DNA from: Propionispora hippei DSM 15287
GTDB taxonomy: Bacteria; Bacillota; Negativicutes; Propionisporales; Propionisporaceae
Direction: 5' to 3'
Assembly: GCF_900141835.1 (NCBI RefSeq)
Contig: NZ_FQZD01000010.1
Location: 1-64,000 of the forward strand
Length of the DNA: 64,000 nucleotides
The translations under genes and the position numbers were made by a program. Positions 43,409-51,258 of this stretch are shown one piece after another. How positions within the stretch are numbered: the first letter of the stretch is position 1; the number at the start of each line of letters is the position of its first letter. The notes under the pieces were generated by a model. The model saw nothing but the letters and a program-made list of their open reading frames with translations. It was not told the DNA's origin and did not search any database.

Positions 43409-43639
43409 CTATGGATTTAGCTGTGACGGACTGCTGCTTACCGGTGTCTGGCTCCGGCGGGACAAAATGATTTCCGCTAAAGTTGCGGCTTCCAGCTCCC
43501 GGGCCTTCCGGACGAAGTCCTGGCGGGTGATGAGGTTCTTTTCGATCAGCAGCTCCAGCAGGACGGAGATGGACAGAGTGTTTTTATAGTCTATTTCTTT
43601 CAAATCTGCCAACTGACCGATCATCTCCAATTTTTTCAT
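43409..43639 (-). CDS. Small protein of unknown function
   Basis: This 76-residue protein reads MKKLEMIGQLADLKEIDYKN at the start, then TLSISVLLELLIEKNLITRQ and a charged helix, ending in a Ser/Pro-rich tail. The central part (a leucine-rich helix, then LITRQDFVRKARELE) looks like the small helical proteins encoded near hydrogenase and redox genes in Firmicutes, but I do not recognise the family. ATG 43639-43637 has AAGGTGG about 8 bases upstream, which supports a real gene. It is divergent from the hydrogenase operon and may share its control region. Confidence 0.6.
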   Translation of the reverse strand: MKKLEMIGQLADLKEIDYKNTLSISVLLELLIEKNLITRQDFVRKARELEAATLAEIILSRRSQTPVSSSPSQLNP

Positions 43640-43814
43640 AGATCAGACCACCTTTATGCATTTTTTTCTTTATTGGGCGCGTCAAATTGTGATAAAATAC
43701 ATGTGTGTATATTGTATTCAAAATTTTGTTTTACAATATGGAAAATGGTTCGCAATAATATAACTTTATATTAGTATAGCCAAATTTGTATGTATTTAAA
43801 CGGGGGGCCTGCCG

Positions 43815-45074
43815 GTGACTGGATTTCAGCAAAGTGAACATACGGAGATCATTCAGATTGACCGTAAAAAATGTAAAGGATGCGATTCGTGCAAGCAGTT
43901 TTGCCCGACCAATTCCATTGAGGGCAAGTACGGCACGACGCATCATATTAATAATGAAACCTGTATTTCCTGTGGACAATGCTTGATCAACTGTCCTTTC
44001 GGGGCCATTCAGGATTTGGTGGACCCGGTAGATACGGTTATCGCCAAGCTGAGGGACCCGGCGGTGACGGTGGTGGCGTCTAATGCGCCGTCGGTCAGAG
44101 TGGCTATCGGTGAGGAATTCGGAATGCCTCCCGGCACACTGGCGACGAAGAAACTTTATGGCGCAATGAAGCAGGCCGGCTTCAAAGTGATTGACACCAA
44201 CTTCGCTGCCGATAACACTATCATGGAAGAAGGCATGGAACTGGTGGCGAAGATCCGTCAGCAGGTGCTGGGTGAACCGTCGGAGCATCCCTTGGGACCG
44301 CTGCCCCAGTTTACCTCCTGTTGTCCGGCCTGGGTGCGATTTGCCGAACTGAATTATCCTGAAATCTTACCGCACCTTTCGTCAGCCAAATCACCGCTGA
44401 TGATGGCCGGAGTGGTCGCCAAAACCTACGGAGCCAGAGATATCTGGCAGGTTAAGCCTGATAACATGTATGTAGTAGGCATCATGCCCTGTACGGCGAA
44501 AAAATTCGAAGTATCCCGTCCGGAATTTCACAGTGCCGCCGACTATTGGCAAACACAAGGCGCGGCCTCAGAATATCCCGATGTTGATACCGTACTGACA
44601 ACAAGGGATTTGGCACGATTGTTCCGTAAATTGCATATTGACTTCGCGGCAATAACAGAGTGGTCCGATGAAGATAATCCCCTGGCACAGTATAGCGGCG
44701 CAGGTGCTATATTTGGTGTGACCGGGGGCGTTATGGAGGCGGCACTACGGACCGCCTCCTTTGTTATTACCGGGAAGGAAATGACCAATCTGGAGTATAC
44801 ACCGGTCCGCGGCCTGCAGGGTGTCAAGGAGGCGGAAGTCGTACTGACTGATGCCAAGACCGGTAAGGACATCCATCTTAAGGTAGCTGTCGTCCATGGT
44901 ATCAAGGCTAATCTTCGGCCGGTTGCCGAGGCTGTGGCGGCGGGAACCTCGCCCTACCATTTCATTGAAGTAATGAACTGTCCCGGCGGTTGCATCAATG
45001 GCGGCGGACAGCCGATCAACCCGATGGGAACTTCCTGGATAGACAAGTATCGGGCCTTGTTGCCCTGGACCTAA
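43815..45074 (+). CDS. hydA: [FeFe] hydrogenase, catalytic large subunit
   Basis: This 419-residue protein has two [4Fe-4S] ferredoxin motifs at the N-terminus (CKGCDSCKQFCP, about 16-27; CISCGQCLINCP, about 52-63). The three H-cluster motifs follow: FTSCCPAW (L1), MPCTAKKFE (L2) and EVMNCPGGCINGGGQP (L3). All H-cluster cysteines are present. The enzyme interconverts H2 with protons and electrons. It has no export signal of its own; the partner encoded next carries a Tat signal, as in the Desulfovibrio periplasmic enzyme. The start is GTG 43815, after GGGGGG. No maturation genes (hydEFG) are in the window. Confidence 0.95.
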   Translation: MTGFQQSEHTEIIQIDRKKCKGCDSCKQFCPTNSIEGKYGTTHHINNETCISCGQCLINCPFGAIQDLVDPVDTVIAKLRDPAVTVVASNAPSVRVAIGEEFGMPPGTLATKKLYGAMKQAGFKVIDTNFAADNTIMEEGMELVAKIRQQVLGEPSEHPLGPLPQFTSCCPAWVRFAELNYPEILPHLSSAKSPLMMAGVVAKTYGARDIWQVKPDNMYVVGIMPCTAKKFEVSRPEFHSAADYWQTQGAASEYPDVDTVLTTRDLARLFRKLHIDFAAITEWSDEDNPLAQYSGAGAIFGVTGGVMEAALRTASFVITGKEMTNLEYTPVRGLQGVKEAEVVLTDAKTGKDIHLKVAVVHGIKANLRPVAEAVAAGTSPYHFIEVMNCPGGCINGGGQPINPMGTSWIDKYRALLPWT

Positions 45075-45095
45075 GCTGAAGGAGAAGGTGTTACG

Positions 45096-45407
45096 ATGGC
45101 ACGGTATGATTATGTGGAAAAAACGGTAAAAATAACGCGGCGGGAGTTTCTGGCCGCCACCGGCGTGGCCAGTGCGTTTCTGTGGAGCGGCGCTTATGTG
45201 GTCACCGATTTGGTGCAGGACCGGAGCAAATACATCAAACTGCGCACCCAGGGACTGTATAGGGATGATGTAAAAGCCAAGGTACGGCAGAGCCATAACA
45301 ACCAGGCGCTGACCAACATGTACGAAAAATTTGCCGGCAAGCCGCTGGGACCTTTAGCGGAGGAGTTGCTGCATACCCGGTATATTGACCGGACTAAATT
45401 AGTCTAA
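45096..45407 (+). CDS. hydB: [FeFe] hydrogenase small subunit with Tat signal
   Basis: This 103-residue protein has a twin-arginine signal (ITRREFLAATGVASAF, about 11-27) followed by the iron-hydrogenase small-subunit domain (HNNQALTNMYEKFAGKPLG; AEELLHTRYIDR). In Desulfovibrio the matching protein wraps the large subunit and carries it folded through the Tat system. It lies 21 bases after hydA and 30 before the cytochrome gene. The start is ATG 45096, after AAGGAGAAGG. This makes the enzyme extracytoplasmic. Confidence 0.93.
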   Translation: MARYDYVEKTVKITRREFLAATGVASAFLWSGAYVVTDLVQDRSKYIKLRTQGLYRDDVKAKVRQSHNNQALTNMYEKFAGKPLGPLAEELLHTRYIDRTKLV

Positions 45408-45440
45408 GTCGGACGAAATTAATATAAGGAGGAAGTTGTG

Positions 45441-46136
45441 GTGAACCATCATAAGGAAGAACATGCCCGGGTATTAAAACATCGCTGGCCGTCGCGGCTG
45501 TTTCACTGGGGTCTGGTGATCGGCTTTTTGCCGGCAGCCATAACCGGCCTGATTATCTGGCAGAAGCCCGGCAGTGAGGAATTTGTCAATTTGGCCATGC
45601 GGATTCATATTGTCAGTGCGGCCATTCTGACCATATCGGCCTTTACGTTTATGTTTACCGGCTTTGACCGCATTGTGGCTTTTTTTCGGCTGGTCCTGTC
45701 CTGGAGCCGTCACGATCTGGAGTGGCTGAAAATTGGCGGCGGCTATCCCCACAAAATCCTATTGGGCCGGGAAGTCCCGGTGATGCCGATGGATAAGCTG
45801 AATTCGGGCCAGAAGCTGATGGGAGTAATTATGCTGGTTGGCGGTGCCTTCCTGACGGCTAGCGGCTGGCTGCTGTACTCGTTTATTCCCTTTTTCCCCA
45901 AGCTGTTTGTCTATTGGGTCGAATTCGGTCATTTATGGATCGGGCTGGCCATGACGGCCTGCCTGGTGGGACATATGTTTCTGGGCATCTACAATCAGGG
46001 CGAATTTAAGGCTATGTTTGGCGACGGGACCCAGCCGCTTTCCGAAGTAAAACACCACAATCCTCTGTGGGTGGCTCACAAAATCGAACGGGTAACGGGC
46101 AAAACTACAGAGGAGCCCATGGAAAAGGGAGCCTGA
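45441..46136 (+). CDS. Hydrogenase-linked cytochrome b (formate dehydrogenase gamma/cytochrome b561 type)
   Basis: This 231-residue protein has about four membrane helices. Conserved histidines for two b hemes lie in HRWPSRLFHWGLVIGF, MRIHIVSA and FGHLWIGLAMTACLVGHMF. It is the usual partner that passes electrons from an extracytoplasmic dehydrogenase to menaquinone. With hydA-hydB it would form an H2:quinone oxidoreductase. The start is GTG 45441 or 45438, both in frame after AAGGAGG. It is the last gene of the operon. Confidence 0.9.
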   Translation: MNHHKEEHARVLKHRWPSRLFHWGLVIGFLPAAITGLIIWQKPGSEEFVNLAMRIHIVSAAILTISAFTFMFTGFDRIVAFFRLVLSWSRHDLEWLKIGGGYPHKILLGREVPVMPMDKLNSGQKLMGVIMLVGGAFLTASGWLLYSFIPFFPKLFVYWVEFGHLWIGLAMTACLVGHMFLGIYNQGEFKAMFGDGTQPLSEVKHHNPLWVAHKIERVTGKTTEEPMEKGA

Positions 46137-46143
46137 TTTTCCT

Positions 46144-46176
46144 GGCGGTTTAGCAATAGCTAAGCTGCCTTTCTTA
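46144..46176 (+). terminator. Probable terminator after hydrogenase operon
   Basis: The stem GGCGGTTTAGC/GCTAAGCTGCC, with one mismatch and one wobble and a 4-base loop, is followed by TTTCTT. Confidence 0.7.
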
Positions 46177-46240
46177 TTGTTAGGGCTTATTTATAAAGCT
46201 GTTAGGTTGCCAAAAACATTAGTACCTTATTAACCCTAAT

Positions 46241-46361
46241 CTGTGAATACTGACGGTCTATTTTCCGCAAGCCTTCGTTGTCGTCAGTTGGCATACTAAC
46301 AGGTATGCCGCCATCCTCCGTCTTGTCTCGCGAAAAATAGCCTCGCCATTATTTTTACAGT
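46241..46361. repeat. Large imperfect palindrome, possible dispersed structured repeat
   Basis: Outer arms: CTGT...GG-CTATTTTcCGC (46241-46267) against GCGaAAAATAGCC...ACAG (46330-46361). Middle arms: CTGACG (46250-46255) and CGTCAG (46282-46287). The innermost perfect hairpin is GGCATAC/GTATGCC with a 6-base loop (46290-46309). The sequence is non-coding and richer in G+C than its surroundings. Its form is like intergenic palindromic repeats, but only one copy is present in the window. The rest of the 46177-46616 gap contains no gene. Confidence 0.55.
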
Positions 46362-46482
46362 TTTAGGATTGAAAAGGTATTAAGCTAAATTATTTTCATC
46401 GGATGGCCTGTAGCGGTATATAATAAGCATGAGGTTTGTTAGAAAAAATAAATATAATAGATGGAAAACAGCCAGTCTGTTT

Positions 46483-46536
46483 TTGACAGAGTGTCAATAG
46501 TCTGGTAAAATTTTATAATAGCGTGTATTGTATAAT
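46483..46536 (+). promoter_or_regulatory. secA promoter region with a TTGACA palindrome
   Basis: A perfect inverted repeat TTGACA-GAG-TGTCAA lies at 46483-46497, followed by TATAAT boxes at 46514-46519 and 46531-46536. With TGTCAA as -35, the spacing to the first box is 16 bases. The palindrome may double as an operator. Confidence 0.5.
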
Positions 46537-46616
46537 AGACGCACTATGGCAATGAATAACTCACTGCCGCTGTCATAAAAAGATAAGGGAAGCGCTGTAT
46601 AAGGAGCTGGTAATAA

Positions 46617-49151
46617 TTGTTTAAGTTTCTTAAGAATATCTTTGGTGATGATAACGAGAGAGAAATTAAGCGTATGATGAAATATGTGGAGCAGGTCAAT
46701 GGTTTGGAAACCGGGCTGCAGAGCCTGAGTGATTCCTCACTGTCGGCGAAAACAGGCGAATTCAAACGGCGCCTGGAAAATGGCGAGAGCCTGGACGACC
46801 TGCTGCCGGAAGCCTTTGCCGTAGTGCGGGAAGCGTCCCGCCGGGTATTGGGTATGCGTCATTTCGACGTCCAGCTGCTGGGCGGCATTACGCTCCATGG
46901 CGGCAACATCGCTGAAATGCGTACCGGTGAAGGTAAAACGCTGGTGGCTACGCTGCCGGTGTATTTAAACGCACTGACCGGTAGGGGCGTCCATGTTGTT
47001 ACGGTTAATGATTATCTGGCCCGCCGCGACAGCGAGTGGATGGCCAAGGTCTATAATTTCCTGGGACTGTCGGTGGGACTCATCGTGCACGGACTGGATT
47101 TTGCTCAGCGCCGTGCCGCCTATGCCGCCGATATTACCTATGGTACCAATAATGAATTCGGTTTCGACTATTTGCGGGACAATATGGTCATTCATGCCGA
47201 TCAAATGGTGCAGCGGCCGCTCCATTACGCCATTGTCGACGAAGTGGACAGCATTTTGGTCGATGAAGCGCGGACACCGCTGATTATTTCCGGACCGGGG
47301 GAAAAATCCACCGATCTTTATTATGTGCTGGCCAAGGTAGTGCCTAAATTAAAAGAAACGGAAGACTATACCGTTGATGAAAAGGCCCACACCGTGGCGC
47401 CGACCGAGAGCGGCATTGCCAAGGCGGAAAAACTGTTAAACATCAAAAATATGTACGAAAGTGAAAACATTGAGTACTCCCACCATTTCAACCAGGCCCT
47501 GAAGGCTCATGGCTTGATGAAGCGGGACCGCGATTATGTGGTCAAGGACGGGGAAGTAGTCATTGTCGACGAGTTTACCGGACGGCTTATGTTTGGCCGC
47601 CGTTATTCCGACGGGCTGCATCAGGCCATTGAGGCCAAGGAGGGCGTGAAAATCGAGCGGGAAAGCCAGACGCTGGCCTCGATTACCTTCCAGAACTACT
47701 TCCGTATGTATGAAAAGCTGGCCGGCATGACCGGTACGGCCAAGACGGAGGAAACTGAGTTCCGCAAGATTTACCGGCTGGATGTGCTGGTTATTCCGAC
47801 TAATAAGCCGGTCAGCCGGCAGGATTTGCCGGATGTGATCTATAAAACGAAACGGGCCAAGTATAAGGCCGTTATTGAAGAAATCGCCCAATTGAACGCT
47901 AAAGGACAGCCGGTGTTGGTCGGCACCACCTCTATTGAGCAATCGGAGGACTTAAGCCAGCAGCTTAAACGGCGTGGCATCGTCCATAATGTGCTGAATG
48001 CAAAATACCATGAGCTGGAAGCACAGATCATCGCCCAGGCCGGACAGCGCAATGCCGTGACCATCGCCACCAATATGGCCGGCCGCGGTACCGATATCGT
48101 GCTGGGTGAAGGCGTTCCCGAACTGGGTGGCTTGCACATCATCGGTACGGAGCGCCATGAAAGCCGGCGTATTGATAATCAGCTCCGCGGCCGGGCCGGC
48201 CGTCAGGGCGACCCCGGTTCATCCCGCTTCTATCTGTCCTTAGAGGACGATCTGATGCGGCTGTTCGGGGCCGATAACATCGCCGGTATCATGGATAAGC
48301 TCGGTATGGAAGAGGATGAGCCCATTGAGCATTCCCTGATCACCAGATCGATCGAGCAGGCCCAGAAGAAGGTGGAAGGCCGCAACTTTGATATCCGGAA
48401 GCATGTGCTCGAATATGACGATGTCATGAACCAGCAGCGCGAAGTGATTTATGGACAGCGCCGTTCGATTTTGACCGGTGAAAACATGCGGGAAAATATT
48501 TTCCACATGATTGAGAAGCTGGCCGACCGGGGCATGGAGCTATATGCCGACGAGAAGCTTTTCCCGGAAGAATGGGATTATGCCGGGTTGATTGAATATA
48601 TGGAAGGCCTGTTTGCCCCGCCGGGAGCTCTGACAGAAGAACATCTTTCTAAGTTTAGCCGGGAGGAGCTGCGGGAAGAACTGCTTAAAATAGCCACCGA
48701 TGCCTACAATGCCCGGGAAGCCCTGTTTGGCGAAGACAACATGCGGGAACTGGAAAAAGTGGTCATGCTGAAAGTGGTGGACAGCAAGTGGATGGAACAC
48801 CTGGACGCCATGGATATGCTGCGTGAGGGCATCGGCCTCAGGGCTTACGGCCAGCGCGATCCGTTGATCGAATATAAGATTGAGGCCTATGACATGTTCC
48901 AGCAGATGATTGATAATATCCAGGAGGATATTGTGAAATACATCTATCGCGTGAATATTGTCACCCAGCCGGAGGACCACCTGCAGCAGGCCCATGAAAG
49001 CCACGAAGAAATCTCGGCCGTAAAATCGGCCGGTGAATCAGCCGGTGAAGCGGCCGGTCATGAACCTCAAGCCGTCAAGGATGCTGTGGGACGCAATGAT
49101 CTGTGCCCCTGCGGTTCAGGCAAAAAATATAAAAAATGCTGCGGTAAATAA
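46617..49151 (+). CDS. secA: Preprotein translocase ATPase SecA
   Basis: This 844-residue protein has Walker [15 protein letters not shown] (about residue 102), [19 protein letters not shown] (about 207-225), the second helicase half with [15 protein letters not shown] and [11 protein letters not shown], and the C-terminal zinc motif [13 protein letters not shown]. It drives export of unfolded proteins through SecYEG. Length and order are standard. The start is TTG 46617, with AAGGAG upstream. It is followed by prfB, as in many Firmicutes. Confidence 0.98.
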   Translation: MFKFLKNIFGDDNEREIKRMMKYVEQVNGLETGLQSLSDSSLSAKTGEFKRRLENGESLDDLLPEAFAVVREASRRVLGMRHFDVQLLGGITLHGGNIAEMRTGEGKTLVATLPVYLNALTGRGVHVVTVNDYLARRDSEWMAKVYNFLGLSVGLIVHGLDFAQRRAAYAADITYGTNNEFGFDYLRDNMVIHADQMVQRPLHYAIVDEVDSILVDEARTPLIISGPGEKSTDLYYVLAKVVPKLKETEDYTVDEKAHTVAPTESGIAKAEKLLNIKNMYESENIEYSHHFNQALKAHGLMKRDRDYVVKDGEVVIVDEFTGRLMFGRRYSDGLHQAIEAKEGVKIERESQTLASITFQNYFRMYEKLAGMTGTAKTEETEFRKIYRLDVLVIPTNKPVSRQDLPDVIYKTKRAKYKAVIEEIAQLNAKGQPVLVGTTSIEQSEDLSQQLKRRGIVHNVLNAKYHELEAQIIAQAGQRNAVTIATNMAGRGTDIVLGEGVPELGGLHIIGTERHESRRIDNQLRGRAGRQGDPGSSRFYLSLEDDLMRLFGADNIAGIMDKLGMEEDEPIEHSLITRSIEQAQKKVEGRNFDIRKHVLEYDDVMNQQREVIYGQRRSILTGENMRENIFHMIEKLADRGMELYADEKLFPEEWDYAGLIEYMEGLFAPPGALTEEHLSKFSREELREELLKIATDAYNAREALFGEDNMRELEKVVMLKVVDSKWMEHLDAMDMLREGIGLRAYGQRDPLIEYKIEAYDMFQQMIDNIQEDIVKYIYRVNIVTQPEDHLQQAHESHEEISAVKSAGESAGEAAGHEPQAVKDAVGRNDLCPCGSGKKYKKCCGK

Positions 49152-49165
49152 CCGCTGAACGAAAA

Positions 49166-49245
49166 GCTCCCACTTAACTGTAGTGGGAGCCTGCGCTGCC
49201 GCCCGTCTTTTCCCGTTTACGGGGAAAGGCGGTTGTGCCGCTTTT
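49166..49245 (+). terminator. Hairpin cluster between secA and prfB
   Basis: Three successive hairpins: GCTCCCACT/AGTGGGAGC (49166-49190), CTTTTCCCG/CGGGGAAAG (49207-49228) and GCGG/CCGC followed by TTTT (49229-49245). The last could terminate secA transcription. Confidence 0.65.
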
Positions 49246-49327
49246 AAACAGAGTTACTGAAAAACATAAAACTATTATTAGCGGCCTTGCCGGCTTGCCC
49301 GGCGGGCGCTACAGGAGTTGAGATAAC

Positions 49328-50426
49328 TTGCTATTGGAAGATTTACGGGTACAGATACAGGATTTAGGCAAGAAGCTGAATGAAATGAGGGCTTCTCTTT
49401 GACGTAGCCGGCAAACAGGACCGGATTGCCGAGCTGGAGAACCAGATCAGCGCTCCCGGCTTTTGGGATGCGCCGGAAAAGGCTCAGATGGTCATGCAGC
49501 AATTGACCGGCTTGAAGGACAGCGTGGGGCAGTATGAGAATTTGCAAAGCCGTTATAGCGACATGTCGGTTTTGTGGCAACTGGGTATGGAGGAGCAGGA
49601 CGAAAGCGTTTATCCCGATGTGGTAGAGACAATCAAAGCACTGAACCATGACATTGAACATTTGGAGCTTTCCCTGATGCTGTCCGGTGAATATGACGGC
49701 AACAACGCCATTTTGACCCTCCATGCCGGAGCGGGCGGTACGGAGGCCCAGGACTGGGTGCAGATGCTGCTTAGAATGTATGTGCGTTGGGCCGAAAAGA
49801 ATGGATACAAGGTGGAAACTATGGATTTTCTGGCCGGTGATGAAGCGGGGGTTAAAAGCGTTACGCTGCTGATTTCGGGCCGCAACGCCTATGGCTATTT
49901 GAAAGCCGAAAAGGGCGTGCACCGGCTGGTGCGGATCTCGCCGTTTGATGCCAGCGGCCGCCGACATACTTCGTTCGCCGCTGCCGATGTCATGCCGGAA
50001 GTGGATGATACGGTAGAAATCAACATCAATCCGGTCGATTTGCGGGTGGATACCTTCCGGGCCGGCGGGGCCGGTGGCCAGCACATCAATAAAACCGATT
50101 CGGCCGTCCGGATGACTCATTTGCCGACAGGGGTTGTCGTGCAGTGCCAAAGTGAACGGTCCCAGATCCAGAACCGCGAACAGTGTATGCGCCTCTTGCG
50201 GGCTAAGTTGTTTGAGCTGGAACGGCAAAAGCAAAGCGACAAAAAAGCGGAACTGGGCGGCGAATACCAGGCGATCGAATGGGGCAGCCAGATCAGGTCC
50301 TATGTGTTCCATCCTTATAATCTGGTGAAGGACCACCGGACCAATACGGAAACAGGCAATACCCAGGCTGTCATGGACGGCGAACTGGATTTGTTTATTG
50401 AAGCGTATTTACGGAGCGGTTTGTAA
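49328..50426 (+). CDS. prfB: Peptide chain release factor 2, with programmed +1 frameshift
   Basis: The first frame runs from TTG 49328 (AGGAG 10 bases upstream) for 24 codons to CTT at 49397-49399, then TGA at 49400-49402. Reading continues in the +1 frame from GAC at 49401 to the stop at 50424-50426, giving 365 residues, the normal RF2 length. It contains the stop-recognition motif SPFDASGRRHTSF and the catalytic GGQ in RAGGAGGQHINKTDS. RF2 ends translation at UGA and UAA. Frameshifting at CTT TGA C is the known autoregulation of prfB: low RF2 favours the shift. It is not a pseudogene. Confidence 0.96.
49388..49403 (+). promoter_or_regulatory. Programmed frameshift site of prfB
   Basis: The slippery segment CTT TGA C (49397-49403) is identical to that in most bacterial prfB genes. 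The upstream Shine-Dalgarno-like stimulator is only AGGG (49388-49391), with 5 bases between it and CTT. It is shorter and further away than the AGGGGG-3-CTT of E. coli, so the stimulating effect may be weaker. Confidence 0.93.
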
Positions 50427-50450
50427 AGAATAACAAGGGGGCTTTTGTCT

Positions 50451-51146
50451 ATGTCCAAGCGCCTTGCAGCGATAATTCTGAGCCTTTTGCTGGTGCTGGC
50501 TGTGACCGGTGAATGGCTGTTGCCTTCCCTTTTGTCCCAGGCGGTTTCGAACGGTCTGATGGACGTACTCAACAGCAGTCAGGTGGTGGCCCGTTTAGAA
50601 CGGCGGCCGGCACTCTTGATGCTGGGCGGCGGATTTGATACAATTACGCTGGATGCGGTTCAGGCGAAAACCGACAAGCTGACCTTTAGCGAGCTCCATG
50701 CCGTACTGACCGATGTGCGGCTGGACATGGAGGCGCTGGTGAGCCGCCGGGCGGTGGTGCTGCAATCGGTGGGGACGGTCGATCTGTCGGCAGTGATTAC
50801 GGCGGAAGAACTGGCCGCCTATCTGAATCAGTCGGTTAAAGGCATAAAAAATGCCGTTGTTACCATCACGCCGGAAAAAGTCCAGGTAAGCAGCAGCTTT
50901 TCCATCGGCGGCTTTGCCAGTCTGGCCATCACCCTGGACGGAAAAATTGTCGGAGACGGACAGAAGATTAAGTTTGTCACCGAACGGTTTTTACTCAACA
51001 ACAACCTGGTTGGAAACCTAGGCGGTGCGGTATTGGCGGAAATTCCGCTGGTTGATTTAAAGAAGCTTCCCTTCAATGTCGGTGTTCGCGATATTGTTAT
51101 GGAGCATGGCAAAGTGACTCTCCACACGGATAATCGCCCTCGCTAG
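50451..51146 (+). CDS. DUF2993 (LmeA-like) lipid-binding-type protein
   Basis: This 231-residue protein has an N-terminal signal/anchor helix (AAIILSLLLVLAVTGEWLL). The rest alternates beta-strands (GGFDTITLDAVQAKTDKL; GFASLAITLDGKIVGDGQ; NVGVRDIVMEHGKVTLH), the pattern of the DUF2993 domain found in LmeA and related lipid-binding proteins. It is extracytoplasmic and membrane-attached by prediction. The exact role is not known. The start is ATG 50451 (AAGGGGG 9 bases upstream). A TTG at 50445 is in frame but too near the ribosome site. Confidence 0.75.
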   Translation: MSKRLAAIILSLLLVLAVTGEWLLPSLLSQAVSNGLMDVLNSSQVVARLERRPALLMLGGGFDTITLDAVQAKTDKLTFSELHAVLTDVRLDMEALVSRRAVVLQSVGTVDLSAVITAEELAAYLNQSVKGIKNAVVTITPEKVQVSSSFSIGGFASLAITLDGKIVGDGQKIKFVTERFLLNNNLVGNLGGAVLAEIPLVDLKKLPFNVGVRDIVMEHGKVTLHTDNRPR

Positions 51147-51258
51147 TACTTTATCGGCGCGGATTAAGACTGACAAAGTGCTGCAGGAGGGTTCCCCTGG
51201 ACAGGAGACGAATTTTATATTATGTTTCTTTTGGAGTTATTTGGTAAAGGTGGAGAGA

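Noticed and set aside
43682-43740. Rex or FNR operator before the hydrogenase operon
   Set aside because: TTGTGATAAAATACAT is only a partial half-site match and the second half of either operator is missing. The evidence is too weak to annotate.
49328-49402. prfB as a frameshifted pseudogene
   Set aside because: The in-frame TGA sits in the canonical CTT TGA C recoding site and the rest of RF2 is intact, so this is programmed frameshifting.
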